Part shown: one piece after another, positions 1 to 6,462 of the stretch
Position numbering within the stretch: the first letter of the stretch is position 1
How the letters are laid out: every line of letters starts with the position of its first letter
DNA from: Euryarchaeota archaeon UBA287
GTDB taxonomy: Archaea; Thermoplasmatota; UBA186; UBA287
NCBI GenBank assembly: GCA_002495235.1
Contig: DAEG01000049.1
Span: 1-9,038 of the forward strand
DNA: 9,038 bases
Direction of reading: 5' to 3'
Made by a program: the position numbers and the translations under genes
Notes under the pieces: generated by a model
The model's input: only the letters and a program-made list of their open reading frames with translations
The model's database searches: none
What the model was told of the DNA's origin: nothing

Positions 1-992
1 GGGACTTTGTGAAGAACATGATAACCGGCACCTCTCAGGCTGATTGCGCCCTTCTTGTCGTGGGTGCAGCGGAGGGTGTCCAGGCACAGACCAGAGAGCA
101 CGCGTTCCTTGCGAAGACGCTGGGTGTGCCCCAGCTCGTTGTTGGCATAAACAAGATGGACGCGACGCAGCCGCCGTACAGTGAGGCGCGCTACAAGCAG
201 GTCAGGGAGGAAGCCGAGAAGCTTCTGAAGATGGTCGGATACAAGACCGATCAGATCGAGTTCATACCGATAAGCAGCTACAAGGGCGAGAACATATCCA
301 AGCCGAGCGAGAACATGCCGTGGTGGAAGGGATCCACGCTGCTGGCAGCCCTTGATAAGTTCCAGGTGCCGCCAAAGCCGACAGACAAGCCTCTCCGCCT
401 GCCGGTGCAGGATGTTTATTCGATAACCGGTGTCGGGACTGTGCCCGTGGGCAGGATTGAGACTGGTCTGCTCAAGGTGAACGACAAGATCATCTTTGAG
501 CCATCGCACGCGGTTGCGGAGGTAAAATCCATAGAGATGCATCACGAGTCGATGGATAAGGCAGAGCCGGGCGACAACGTTGGATTCAACGTCAGAGGCG
601 TTTCAAAGAATGACGTGAAGCGCGGGGACGTCGCTGGTCCGGTTGATAACCCACCAACGGTAGCAAAGCGCTTCAGGGCGCAGATCGTCGTGTTACAGCA
701 TCCCAGCGCCATAGCTCCTGGCTACACTCCAGTGTTCCACTGCCACACCGCTCAGGTCGCATGCACTCTGGAGGAGATCGTCAGATCCATGGATCCTAGG
801 TCAGGCCAGACAAAAGAGGAGCACCCCGCTTTCATAAAGCCGGGTGATGTCGCTGAGGTGATAATAAGACCCTCAAGACCGATGGTCATAGAGCCAGCCA
901 AGGATTTCCCCCCACTGGGCAGGTTTGCCGTCAGAGACATGGGCATGACCGTGGCTGCAGGGGTCTGTCTAGAGATCCTTGAGAAGAGGTGA
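1..992 (+). CDS. tuf: Translation elongation factor EF-1 alpha (aEF1A), 5'-truncated by window edge
   Basis: GTPase that delivers aminoacyl-tRNA to the ribosomal A site. The reading frame is open from the window edge (first full codon at base 3, encoding Asp of the conserved RDFVKNMITGTSQAD stretch after the G3 motif), so a start at the GTG of base 9 would be false; roughly the first 95 residues, including the P-loop and switch I, lie outside. Seen here: the rest of the G domain with the G4 motif NKMD (bases 150-161) and a G5-like SSYKGEN, then beta-barrel domain 2 (from about base 390, with the GVGTVPVGRIETG signature) and domain 3, ending LEILEKR. 329 residues are visible, fitting the roughly 430-residue archaeal family. 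The stop TGA overlaps the ribosome-binding site of rps10, the usual archaeal arrangement. No sign of degeneration. Confidence 0.97.
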   Translation, partial: DFVKNMITGTSQADCALLVVGAAEGVQAQTREHAFLAKTLGVPQLVVGINKMDATQPPYSEARYKQVREEAEKLLKMVGYKTDQIEFIPISSYKGENISKPSENMPWWKGSTLLAALDKFQVPPKPTDKPLRLPVQDVYSITGVGTVPVGRIETGLLKVNDKIIFEPSHAVAEVKSIEMHHESMDKAEPGDNVGFNVRGVSKNDVKRGDVAGPVDNPPTVAKRFRAQIVVLQHPSAIAPGYTPVFHCHTAQVACTLEEIVRSMDPRSGQTKEEHPAFIKPGDVAEVIIRPSRPMVIEPAKDFPPLGRFAVRDMGMTVAAGVCLEILEKR

Positions 993-993
993 T
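986..993 (+). promoter_or_regulatory. Shine-Dalgarno site for rps10
   Basis: GAGGTGAT matches the complement of the archaeal 16S rRNA 3' end and lies one base before the ATG at 995. It overlaps the last codons and stop of tuf. It favours ATG 995 over the GTG at 989, which would lie inside the site. Confidence 0.8.
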
Positions 994-994
994 C

Positions 995-1306
995 ATGCCT
1001 CAGGTTGCCAGAATAAAACTCTCTTCAGCAGACCTGGAAAAGCTTAATCAGGTGTGCGTCACGATAAAGGACATAGCGGAGAAAACTGGTGCGGGCATGA
1101 AGGGGCCCGTGCCTCTGCCCACAAAGAGAATGCTGGTGCCCGTTAGAAAGACGCCCTGCGGCGATGGAACCGCCACGTGGGACCACTGGGAGATGAGGGT
1201 TCACAGGAGGCTCATAGACGTAGAGGCCAGCGACAGGGCTCTGAAGCAGCTCATGCGCATACCGATACCAGACGGTATCACCATCGAGATAAAGCTGAAG
1301 AGCTAG
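995..1306 (+). CDS. rps10: Small-subunit ribosomal protein S10 (uS10)
   Basis: Component of the 30S subunit head. The 103-residue product (MPQVARIKLSSADLEKLNQV...) has the archaeal/eukaryotic uS10 layout: N-terminal beta strand, helix with DLEKLNQVCVTIKDIAEKTG, the GPVPLPTKR loop, the WDHWEMRVHRRLID segment, and a final PIPDGITIEIKL strand. Length is close to the usual 102 residues. ATG 995 was chosen because it follows the GAGGTGAT site and gives the family's MPQ-type N-terminus; a GTG six bases upstream would add two residues and sit within the ribosome-binding site. The tuf-rps10 pair is a conserved archaeal gene order. Its TAG stop is immediately followed by the next start codon with no intervening base, so the downstream fusion gene is probably translated by coupling. 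Confidence 0.97.
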   Translation: MPQVARIKLSSADLEKLNQVCVTIKDIAEKTGAGMKGPVPLPTKRMLVPVRKTPCGDGTATWDHWEMRVHRRLIDVEASDRALKQLMRIPIPDGITIEIKLKS

Positions 1307-2641
1307 ATGCTCGAGCCTCTCTCTCTGCTTTTCGGTCTGGTCCTTCTTGAGACGGGCTGGCTCTTGAGGTCTGAGAACAGGTCTCACCTTTTCCTCTCTC
1401 TTGGTTGGCTCCTTTTTGGCATATACTGGCCGTCTTTTGTTCCAGAATACCTCGCGATCGGCGATTACTTCAACGCGGCATTCTGTTGCATGGCCGTCCC
1501 ATTCTTCCTTTACATAGCCATGAATGAGATAGACCTGTATTCCCACGCAAGAAGGGTCGGAGGTCTCGAGAACGTGGCACTTGGTTCATTCATAACTGTG
1601 CTGACCTACTTTCTGATAAAGTACGTGGATCCTCTCTCCTCATTCCTGAAGGTCACGTCGGCGCACGAAGCCAGCGCCTTTGCCGCCGCCCTCGGCGTCC
1701 ACACGGAGGTCCAGGGCAACCTTGTGCTGGGGGCGCACACCACCTTCGAGATAGTTCTAGCCTGCACAGCTCTGCAGAGCATAATGATCTTTGTGGGGTT
1801 CATAGCGGCTTCGGGAGAGAGCAGAAGAAAGAGAGCGATAGCCGCGGTTGCCGTTGCTGCGATCATATATCTGCTGAACATAGTGCGCAACGGCGGCATA
1901 ATCTTCCTTAGCGAGAGGGGCATAATGGACTTCAACACCGCACACAACCTGCTCGGCAAGGTCGCTAGCCTCGCTGCCCTTTTCGTCCTGGCCTTTTTTG
2001 TCCTGGATTACCTGCCAAGCCTCTACGATTCTTTTGCTGAAGCGTTTGCCGCGCTGAGGCCGAAGAGGCTGAGAGTGGTTGCCAGAGGAGGAGAGCTGGT
2101 GCTGCTACCGCTGCTGGTATCCCCCTTTATTTCGTACGTGAGCGTGGACATCTCTCTCATCCTCACGGTGCTGTTCTTTCTGTTGGCCCTTTTTTTTAGG
2201 GATCCTGACAGGAAGGTGGGGAAGGGAATAGTGTCCCCGGCGGATGGGAGGGTGCTATACGCATTTGAAGAGAATGGCACAAAAAAGATCGCAATATTCA
2301 TGAGCGTGTTCGATGTGCACGTGAACAGGGCTCCGTGTGATGGTAGAGTCATGAGCATAGAGAGAGGCAGAGGCAGCCATGCGCCGGCGTACTCAGGTCA
2401 TGCTAAGAACAACGCGTATGCGCTGACAGACTTGGGCGCTGTGAGGGTGAGGCAGATCACGGGTGCATTCGCGAGAAGGATCGTTAGCTATGTGAAGACT
2501 GGATATGCGGTCAGTAAAGGTCAGCGCATAGGTCTGATACGCTTCGGCTCGAGGGTTGAGCTTTGTGCAGAGGTTGAGGGCGAGATAAGGGTCAAGAAGG
2601 GTGACAGGGTCGTCGCCGGCGAAACAACGCTCATAGGCTGA
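1307..2641 (+). CDS. artA/asd: Fusion protein: archaeosortase + archaetidylserine decarboxylase proenzyme
   Basis: Two enzymes in one 444-residue chain. Residues ~1-240 form a multi-pass membrane domain of the exosortase/archaeosortase family: Cys153 in ACTALQS, Arg194 in LNIVRN and His213 in TAHNLLGK make the expected triad. Archaeosortases cut C-terminal sorting signals of surface proteins and pass them to a lipid anchor. Residues ~255-444 are a complete PssD/Asd-type decarboxylase: a membrane hairpin (~263-297), FRDPDR (297-302), SPADGRV with Asp313, FDVHVNRAP with His338, and RFGSRVE with predicted self-cleavage between Gly414 and Ser415, leaving a 30-residue pyruvoyl alpha chain. The reaction would turn archaetidylserine into archaetidylethanolamine. 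The reading frame is continuous across the junction. ATG 1307 abuts the rps10 stop and has no clear Shine-Dalgarno site. Family assignment of both halves is firm; archaeosortase subtype (ArtA-like from the 41-residue Cys-Arg spacing) is inferred. Confidence 0.9.
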   Translation: MLEPLSLLFGLVLLETGWLLRSENRSHLFLSLGWLLFGIYWPSFVPEYLAIGDYFNAAFCCMAVPFFLYIAMNEIDLYSHARRVGGLENVALGSFITVLTYFLIKYVDPLSSFLKVTSAHEASAFAAALGVHTEVQGNLVLGAHTTFEIVLACTALQSIMIFVGFIAASGESRRKRAIAAVAVAAIIYLLNIVRNGGIIFLSERGIMDFNTAHNLLGKVASLAALFVLAFFVLDYLPSLYDSFAEAFAALRPKRLRVVARGGELVLLPLLVSPFISYVSVDISLILTVLFFLLALFFRDPDRKVGKGIVSPADGRVLYAFEENGTKKIAIFMSVFDVHVNRAPCDGRVMSIERGRGSHAPAYSGHAKNNAYALTDLGAVRVRQITGAFARRIVSYVKTGYAVSKGQRIGLIRFGSRVELCAEVEGEIRVKKGDRVVAGETTLIG

Positions 2642-2645
2642 AATC

Positions 2646-2653
2646 CTTATATG
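2646..2653 (+). promoter_or_regulatory. TATA-like box for the P-type ATPase
   Basis: CTTATATG lies right after the stop of the fusion gene. Its centre (near 2650) is only about 10 bases from ATG 2659 but 24-25 bases from the in-frame GTG at 2674, the distance expected for an archaeal transcription start. This suggests an independent, leaderless transcript. Confidence 0.5.
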
Positions 2654-2658
2654 CTATC

Positions 2659-5223
2659 ATGGCGATGGAGTGCGTGGAAAAGGTCGGCAGAAACGAGTCT
2701 CTTGCAATATCTGTTGACGAGCTCCTCTCTCGTCTGAAAACAGGCCTCTCCGGTCTGACCGGGGACGAAGCCAGCGAGAGGCTTGAGGAGTACGGACCAA
2801 ACGAGATCGCCAGGAGAAAGAGGAGGATGGCGATCCTTGATTTTTTGTATTTTTTCAGAAATCCTCTGATCATAGTTCTTCTTGTAGCGGGAGTGATCTC
2901 AGGCGTTCTTGGTGATGTGACAGAGGCTGTCATAATCTTCGTCATGGTTTTGCTCAGCGCTGTGATAAACTTCTACCAGGAGACAAGCGCAGAGAGCGCT
3001 GCAGAGGCTCTGAGAAATAGGGTCACAACCACAGCCACCGTGCTGAGAGATGGGTTGAAAAAAGAGACAGACATGTCGCTGATAGTGCCTGGAGACGTTG
3101 TTTTTCTGTCGGCCGGTGACGCCGTCCCTGCGGACTGCAGGGTTATACTGGCAAAGGACTTCTTTGTTGATCAGTCTGCCATAACGGGTGAATCCTATCC
3201 TGTGGAAAAAAATCCCCTGCCGTGCGACGCAGCCGAGCTCTCTGATTGCAGGAACTTCGTCTTTTTTGGCAGCTCTGTGGTCAGCGGAAGCGCAACAGTC
3301 GTTGTGCTGAGAACGGGAAAGAGCACAGAATATGGCAAGATAGCAAAGAAGCTCATATCGAGAAAGACTGAAACGGAGTTTGAGCGTGGGCTCAGAAGGT
3401 TTAGTCTCATGATGATGGAGGTTATACTCGTGCTTGTTCTCTTTGTCTTCTTTGTGAATGCTCTTGGTGCCAAAGACGTCCTGCAGTCCTTTCTCTTCTC
3501 TGTAGCTCTCGCCGTGGGCCTCACGCCAGAGCTCCTGCCGATGATAGTGTCTGTGAATCTGTCTAAGGGCGCAATAAACATGTCAAAAAAGAAGGTAATA
3601 GTCAGAAGTCTTGCATCCATACAGAACTTCGGCAGCATGGACGTGCTCTGCACCGACAAGACAGGAACACTGACGGAGAACAGGATAAAGCTGATCCTGC
3701 ACATAGATCCAAAGGGCAATGAGAGCGACAAGGTCTTCCTATACTCATTTCTGAACAGCTATTACGAGACCGGACTGAAGAGCCCGCTTGATAGGGCTGT
3801 GATTGAGCATGGTGATGTCGATGCTCTGGCGTATCACAAGGTCGACGAGATACCCTTTGATTTCGTAAGGAAGCGTGTCTCTATAGTTGTGGAGAAGGAC
3901 AGGGAGAGAACGATGATCACAAAGGGCTCTCCCGAGGAGATCCTTGATATCTGCACATCTTGCGACATCGGTGATGGTACCATAGACATCAGCGATGAAC
4001 TCATAGAGGAGCTGAAGGCAAGATTCAATGACCTCAGCGCTCAGGGTTTTAGAATACTCGGAGTGGTCTACAAGCGCGTTAACGAGAAAAAAGAGGTCTA
4101 CTCCATAGACGATGAGAGAGAGATGGTCTTTGCGGGCTTCATTGCTTTCATAGATCCTCCAAAGGAGTCCGCAAAACAGTCCATAAAGCTTCTGAGGGAT
4201 GCCGGCATAAAACTCAAGATATTAACGGGCGACAACGAGCTTGTGACAAAAAAGATATGCTCTGACCTTGATTTCGAGATAGACGACCTACTGCTGGGCA
4301 AGGATATCTCACCAATGAACGACGATGCTTTAGCCATAGCGGTCGAAAAGACGAACGTGTTCGCTAGAGTCACTCCAGCCCAGAAGGACAGGATAATGAA
4401 CGCGCTCAAGATTAATGGGCACGTCGTAGGGTACATTGGGGATGGCATAAACGACGCCCCATCGATGAGGACCGCAGACGTAAGCATATCCGTTGACAAC
4501 GCCGTAGATGTGGCAAAGGAGGCTGCAGATATGGTTCTGCTTGAGAAGGATCTAAAGGTCCTCTATGACGGCGTCATTGAAGGGAGGAAGACGTTCGGTA
4601 ATACTATGAAGTACATAATGATGGGCACGAGCTCAAACTTCGGTAATATGTTCAGCATGGCGATAGCATCCCTCTTTCTTCCCTTCCTTCCCATGGCCCC
4701 CGGGCAGATCTTGTTGAACAATCTGCTCTACGACATCTCGGAGATCGCAATACCAACTGATGCGGTGGATGAGCAATACGCTGAAAAGCCAAAAAGGATG
4801 GACGTCTCTTTTATAAGGCGTTTTATGCTCTATTTCGGGCCCATAAGTTCTGTTTTTGATCTTCTGACTTTTTACATCATGCTCACCTTTTTTAAGGCAG
4901 GAATGCCGCAATTCCAGACCGCCTGGTTCGTTGAATCGTTATGCACTCAGATGCTGGTAGTCTTCTCTATAAGGACTGAGAGAATACCGTTCTACAGGAG
5001 CAGGCCAAGCGGACTGCTCCTTTTCTCAGGCTTGTGCATCACATCACTTGCTATAGTTATTCCGTTTACGCCTCTGGGGGGGTTGCTAGGTTTTGTTGCG
5101 CTTCCGTGGCAATTCTTTCTTATACTCCTAGCGCTTGTTGTTTCTTATCTCGTCCTTGTTGAGGTGATGAAGGTCATCTTCTACAAACGCAGTCGTCAAC
5201 CCGCGGAACCAAAAAACATTTAA
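2659..5223 (+). CDS. mgtA: MgtA/MgtB-type magnesium-transporting P-type ATPase (P3B)
   Basis: ATP-driven membrane pump; relatives in enteric bacteria import Mg2+. Seen in the 854 residues: N-terminal cation-ATPase domain (~16-65), two membrane spans (~69-105), actuator TGES (176-179), spans 3-4 with LTPELLP (288-294), then the MgtA-specific stretch through VIVRSLASIQNFG into the phosphorylation motif DKTGTLTEN (Asp333), nucleotide-binding KGSPEEIL (422-429), hinge GDGINDAPSM (594-603), and a C-terminal set of about six spans from ~650, including NNLLYDISEIAIP. LTPELLPMI and IQNFG are closer to MgtA than to Ca2+ or heavy-metal pumps. Length is slightly under the roughly 900-residue enterobacterial proteins because the N-terminal extension is missing. 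The start is uncertain: ATG 2659, ATG 2665 or GTG 2674, the last favoured by TATA spacing. All catalytic motifs are intact. No Mg-sensing leader is apparent. Confidence 0.93.
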   Translation: MAMECVEKVGRNESLAISVDELLSRLKTGLSGLTGDEASERLEEYGPNEIARRKRRMAILDFLYFFRNPLIIVLLVAGVISGVLGDVTEAVIIFVMVLLSAVINFYQETSAESAAEALRNRVTTTATVLRDGLKKETDMSLIVPGDVVFLSAGDAVPADCRVILAKDFFVDQSAITGESYPVEKNPLPCDAAELSDCRNFVFFGSSVVSGSATVVVLRTGKSTEYGKIAKKLISRKTETEFERGLRRFSLMMMEVILVLVLFVFFVNALGAKDVLQSFLFSVALAVGLTPELLPMIVSVNLSKGAINMSKKKVIVRSLASIQNFGSMDVLCTDKTGTLTENRIKLILHIDPKGNESDKVFLYSFLNSYYETGLKSPLDRAVIEHGDVDALAYHKVDEIPFDFVRKRVSIVVEKDRERTMITKGSPEEILDICTSCDIGDGTIDISDELIEELKARFNDLSAQGFRILGVVYKRVNEKKEVYSIDDEREMVFAGFIAFIDPPKESAKQSIKLLRDAGIKLKILTGDNELVTKKICSDLDFEIDDLLLGKDISPMNDDALAIAVEKTNVFARVTPAQKDRIMNALKINGHVVGYIGDGINDAPSMRTADVSISVDNAVDVAKEAADMVLLEKDLKVLYDGVIEGRKTFGNTMKYIMMGTSSNFGNMFSMAIASLFLPFLPMAPGQILLNNLLYDISEIAIPTDAVDEQYAEKPKRMDVSFIRRFMLYFGPISSVFDLLTFYIMLTFFKAGMPQFQTAWFVESLCTQMLVVFSIRTERIPFYRSRPSGLLLFSGLCITSLAIVIPFTPLGGLLGFVALPWQFFLILLALVVSYLVLVEVMKVIFYKRSRQPAEPKNI

Positions 5224-5226
5224 AAG
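5218..5226 (+). promoter_or_regulatory. TATA-like box overlapping the ATPase stop codon
   Basis: ATTTAAAAG spans the TAA stop of the ATPase gene. Its centre is about 9 bases from ATG 5231 but 24 bases from the in-frame GTG at 5246, so it may drive a leaderless transcript starting at that GTG. Weak as a stand-alone call. Confidence 0.4.
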
Positions 5227-5230
5227 AACA

Positions 5231-5467
5231 ATGCCATCATTTGTTGTGAAGACATATCTTACAATATGGTTCAACAGCGAAGGTTCCAAGGTCAGTTACA
5301 TCACGGAAAGGCTTCTCTCTCTCGGTTTCCAGCCTCTCACAGGAGCTTATGACTACGTGTATGACTGGGGTAACAACACCACGGTGGAAGAGGCGATATG
5401 GTTCGGTGACAAGATCCAGGAGACCCTGAAGAGTGCGAGTGTTTTCTTCAGGATAGAGACCATATAA
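5231..5467 (+). CDS. Small protein of unknown function, likely alpha/beta fold
   Basis: I do not recognise this 78-residue protein. It reads as a genuine small globular protein: alternating predicted elements are strand (VVKTYLTIWF), helix (KVSYITERLLSLGF), strand (TGAYDYVYDWG), helix (TVEEAIWFGDKIQETLKSA) and strand (SVFFRIETI). This order and size suggest a ferredoxin-like alpha/beta fold, but that is inference only. It has no signal peptide, membrane span or metal-binding cysteines (there is no Cys at all). It starts 7 bases after the ATPase stop and ends 33 bases before the pseudo-GTPase gene, so it may be co-expressed with either. ATG 5231 lacks a Shine-Dalgarno site; GTG 5246, giving 73 residues beginning at the first strand, is an alternative supported by the TATA position. 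Confidence 0.75.
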   Translation: MPSFVVKTYLTIWFNSEGSKVSYITERLLSLGFQPLTGAYDYVYDWGNNTTVEEAIWFGDKIQETLKSASVFFRIETI

Positions 5468-5471
5468 AAAG
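5462..5471 (+). promoter_or_regulatory. TATA box for the EF-1A/SelB-like gene
   Basis: ATATAAAAAG overlaps the stop of the 78-residue gene. A start site about 25 bases downstream would fall near 5490-5493, leaving a leader of only about 8-11 bases before ATG 5501. No Shine-Dalgarno site is visible in that leader. Confidence 0.6.
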
Positions 5472-5500
5472 TAAGATAATCTCCGCGGTTCATTAGAATT

Positions 5501-6412
5501 ATGGGAAGCATCACCGTAGGTGTGGTAGGCTCTAAGGATTATGCCAAGAACATAGGGAAGAAAGGCACTTCTAGCGATATAACCCTCTACAACATGAAGA
5601 GCGGTGACAACGTTGTAACCGCCATAGAACCGAGCAGCTATCCCGAGAAGCTCTCTTCTCTCTTTTATGCGACAAGCATGAGCGATTTTGTTGTTTTTGC
5701 CGTCAGCGCTCTCGATGCCGATTTTGCGGAGAGCCTGATGATGATTGATGCCCTCGATAAGAGGGAGGGATTTTTCGTGACCGAGGACAGAGAGAGGGTT
5801 GCTGGGTTTGTCAGGGGCACATCGGCAGAAGGATTCACGCTGATGCCGAATGATCCCATCTCCCTGAGGGAGGCGCTCCTTGGGATGGCAGAAAGACAGA
5901 GCGAGGTGAAAGAGAGTGGAGGTGCCGTCGTCATAGACCATTTCTTCAAGGTCAAGGGTGTTGGCACGGTCGTTCTGGGCATAGTGTCCTCCGGCTGTAT
6001 AAAGAAGCACGACGAACTCACGTTATATCCGTCAAAGAAGAGGGTGCAGATCCGTTCGATACAGAAGCAGGACGTTGACTATGATTCTGCCTGTCTCGGC
6101 GACAGGGTCGGTCTCGCTCTCAGGGGTGTTGAGCCTGACGAGATCGAGCGAGGGTACGTCCTGTCCTCGGGTGATATCAGTTGCGTGAGTGAGATCAGCG
6201 CGGAACTCGAGAAGAACAGGTTCTACAAGAGGGATCTTGGCGGTACCGTGCACGTCGGCTGCGGGATGCAGTTTCTGCCAGCGCAGGTAAGAAATTTTGA
6301 AGGTAACAGAGTGTCACTGGAATTTGAGAGGCCTCTCGCGCTCTATGGCAGAGCGATCCTGTGCGATCTCAACGCTCCGAAGCCCAGAGTCATAGGAAAG
6401 CTGATTGTATGA
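5501..6412 (+). CDS. EF-1A/SelB-family paralogue with a degenerate GTPase domain
   Basis: A 303-residue protein related to translational GTPases but apparently unable to bind GTP normally. Domain 2 is clear at ~140-225: IDHFFKVKGVGTVVLGIVSSG, KKRVQIRSIQ and LGDRVGLALRGVEPDEIERGYVL parallel the same strands of EF-1A in this window and look closest to SelB. Residues ~228-303 resemble a short domain 3. The N-terminal ~135 residues retain the outline of a G domain (YATSMSDFVVFAVSALDADFAE aligns with the EF-1A segment after G3), but there is no GxxxxGK[ST] P-loop, no DxxG, and the NKxD position is occupied by sequence like VTEDRE. Full SelB is much longer. A role in translation or RNA binding is plausible but unproven; I recall similar archaeal proteins being annotated only as EF-Tu domain 2 or SelB-like proteins. 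The frame is undamaged, so this is not a pseudogene. Confidence 0.85.
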   Translation: MGSITVGVVGSKDYAKNIGKKGTSSDITLYNMKSGDNVVTAIEPSSYPEKLSSLFYATSMSDFVVFAVSALDADFAESLMMIDALDKREGFFVTEDRERVAGFVRGTSAEGFTLMPNDPISLREALLGMAERQSEVKESGGAVVIDHFFKVKGVGTVVLGIVSSGCIKKHDELTLYPSKKRVQIRSIQKQDVDYDSACLGDRVGLALRGVEPDEIERGYVLSSGDISCVSEISAELEKNRFYKRDLGGTVHVGCGMQFLPAQVRNFEGNRVSLEFERPLALYGRAILCDLNAPKPRVIGKLIV

Positions 6413-6415
6413 GTA

Positions 6416-6425
6416 GTCAATTGAC
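6416..6425 (+). repeat. 10-bp perfect palindrome upstream of the peptidase promoter
   Basis: GTCAATTGAC is a perfect inverted repeat, lying 8 bases upstream of the TATA box of the C11 peptidase gene and directly after the stop of the preceding gene. It could be a transcription-factor site near the BRE, but a single 10-mer palindrome can occur by chance. Confidence 0.35.
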
Positions 6426-6433
6426 AACAACCC

Positions 6434-6440
6434 ATAAATA
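6434..6440 (+). promoter_or_regulatory. TATA box for the C11 peptidase gene
   Basis: ATAAATA has its centre 26 bases upstream of ATG 6463, the textbook distance from an archaeal TATA box to the transcription start. The mRNA is therefore predicted to be leaderless, with no Shine-Dalgarno site needed; none is seen. Confidence 0.7.
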
Positions 6441-6462
6441 GAGGGATACCTATTGAAACTCT

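Noticed and set aside
1025..1546. 173-residue open frame on the - strand
   Set aside because: It is antisense to rps10 and the start of the fusion gene, both with clear family matches; composition is that of a shadow frame.
3195..3731. 178-residue Ser/Thr-rich open frame on the - strand
   Set aside because: Antisense to the conserved core of the P-type ATPase, including the phosphorylation motif.
5237..6010. 257-residue open frame on the - strand
   Set aside because: It lies opposite the 78-residue gene and the pseudo-GTPase gene, both of which have better protein character and promoters; its translation resembles no family.
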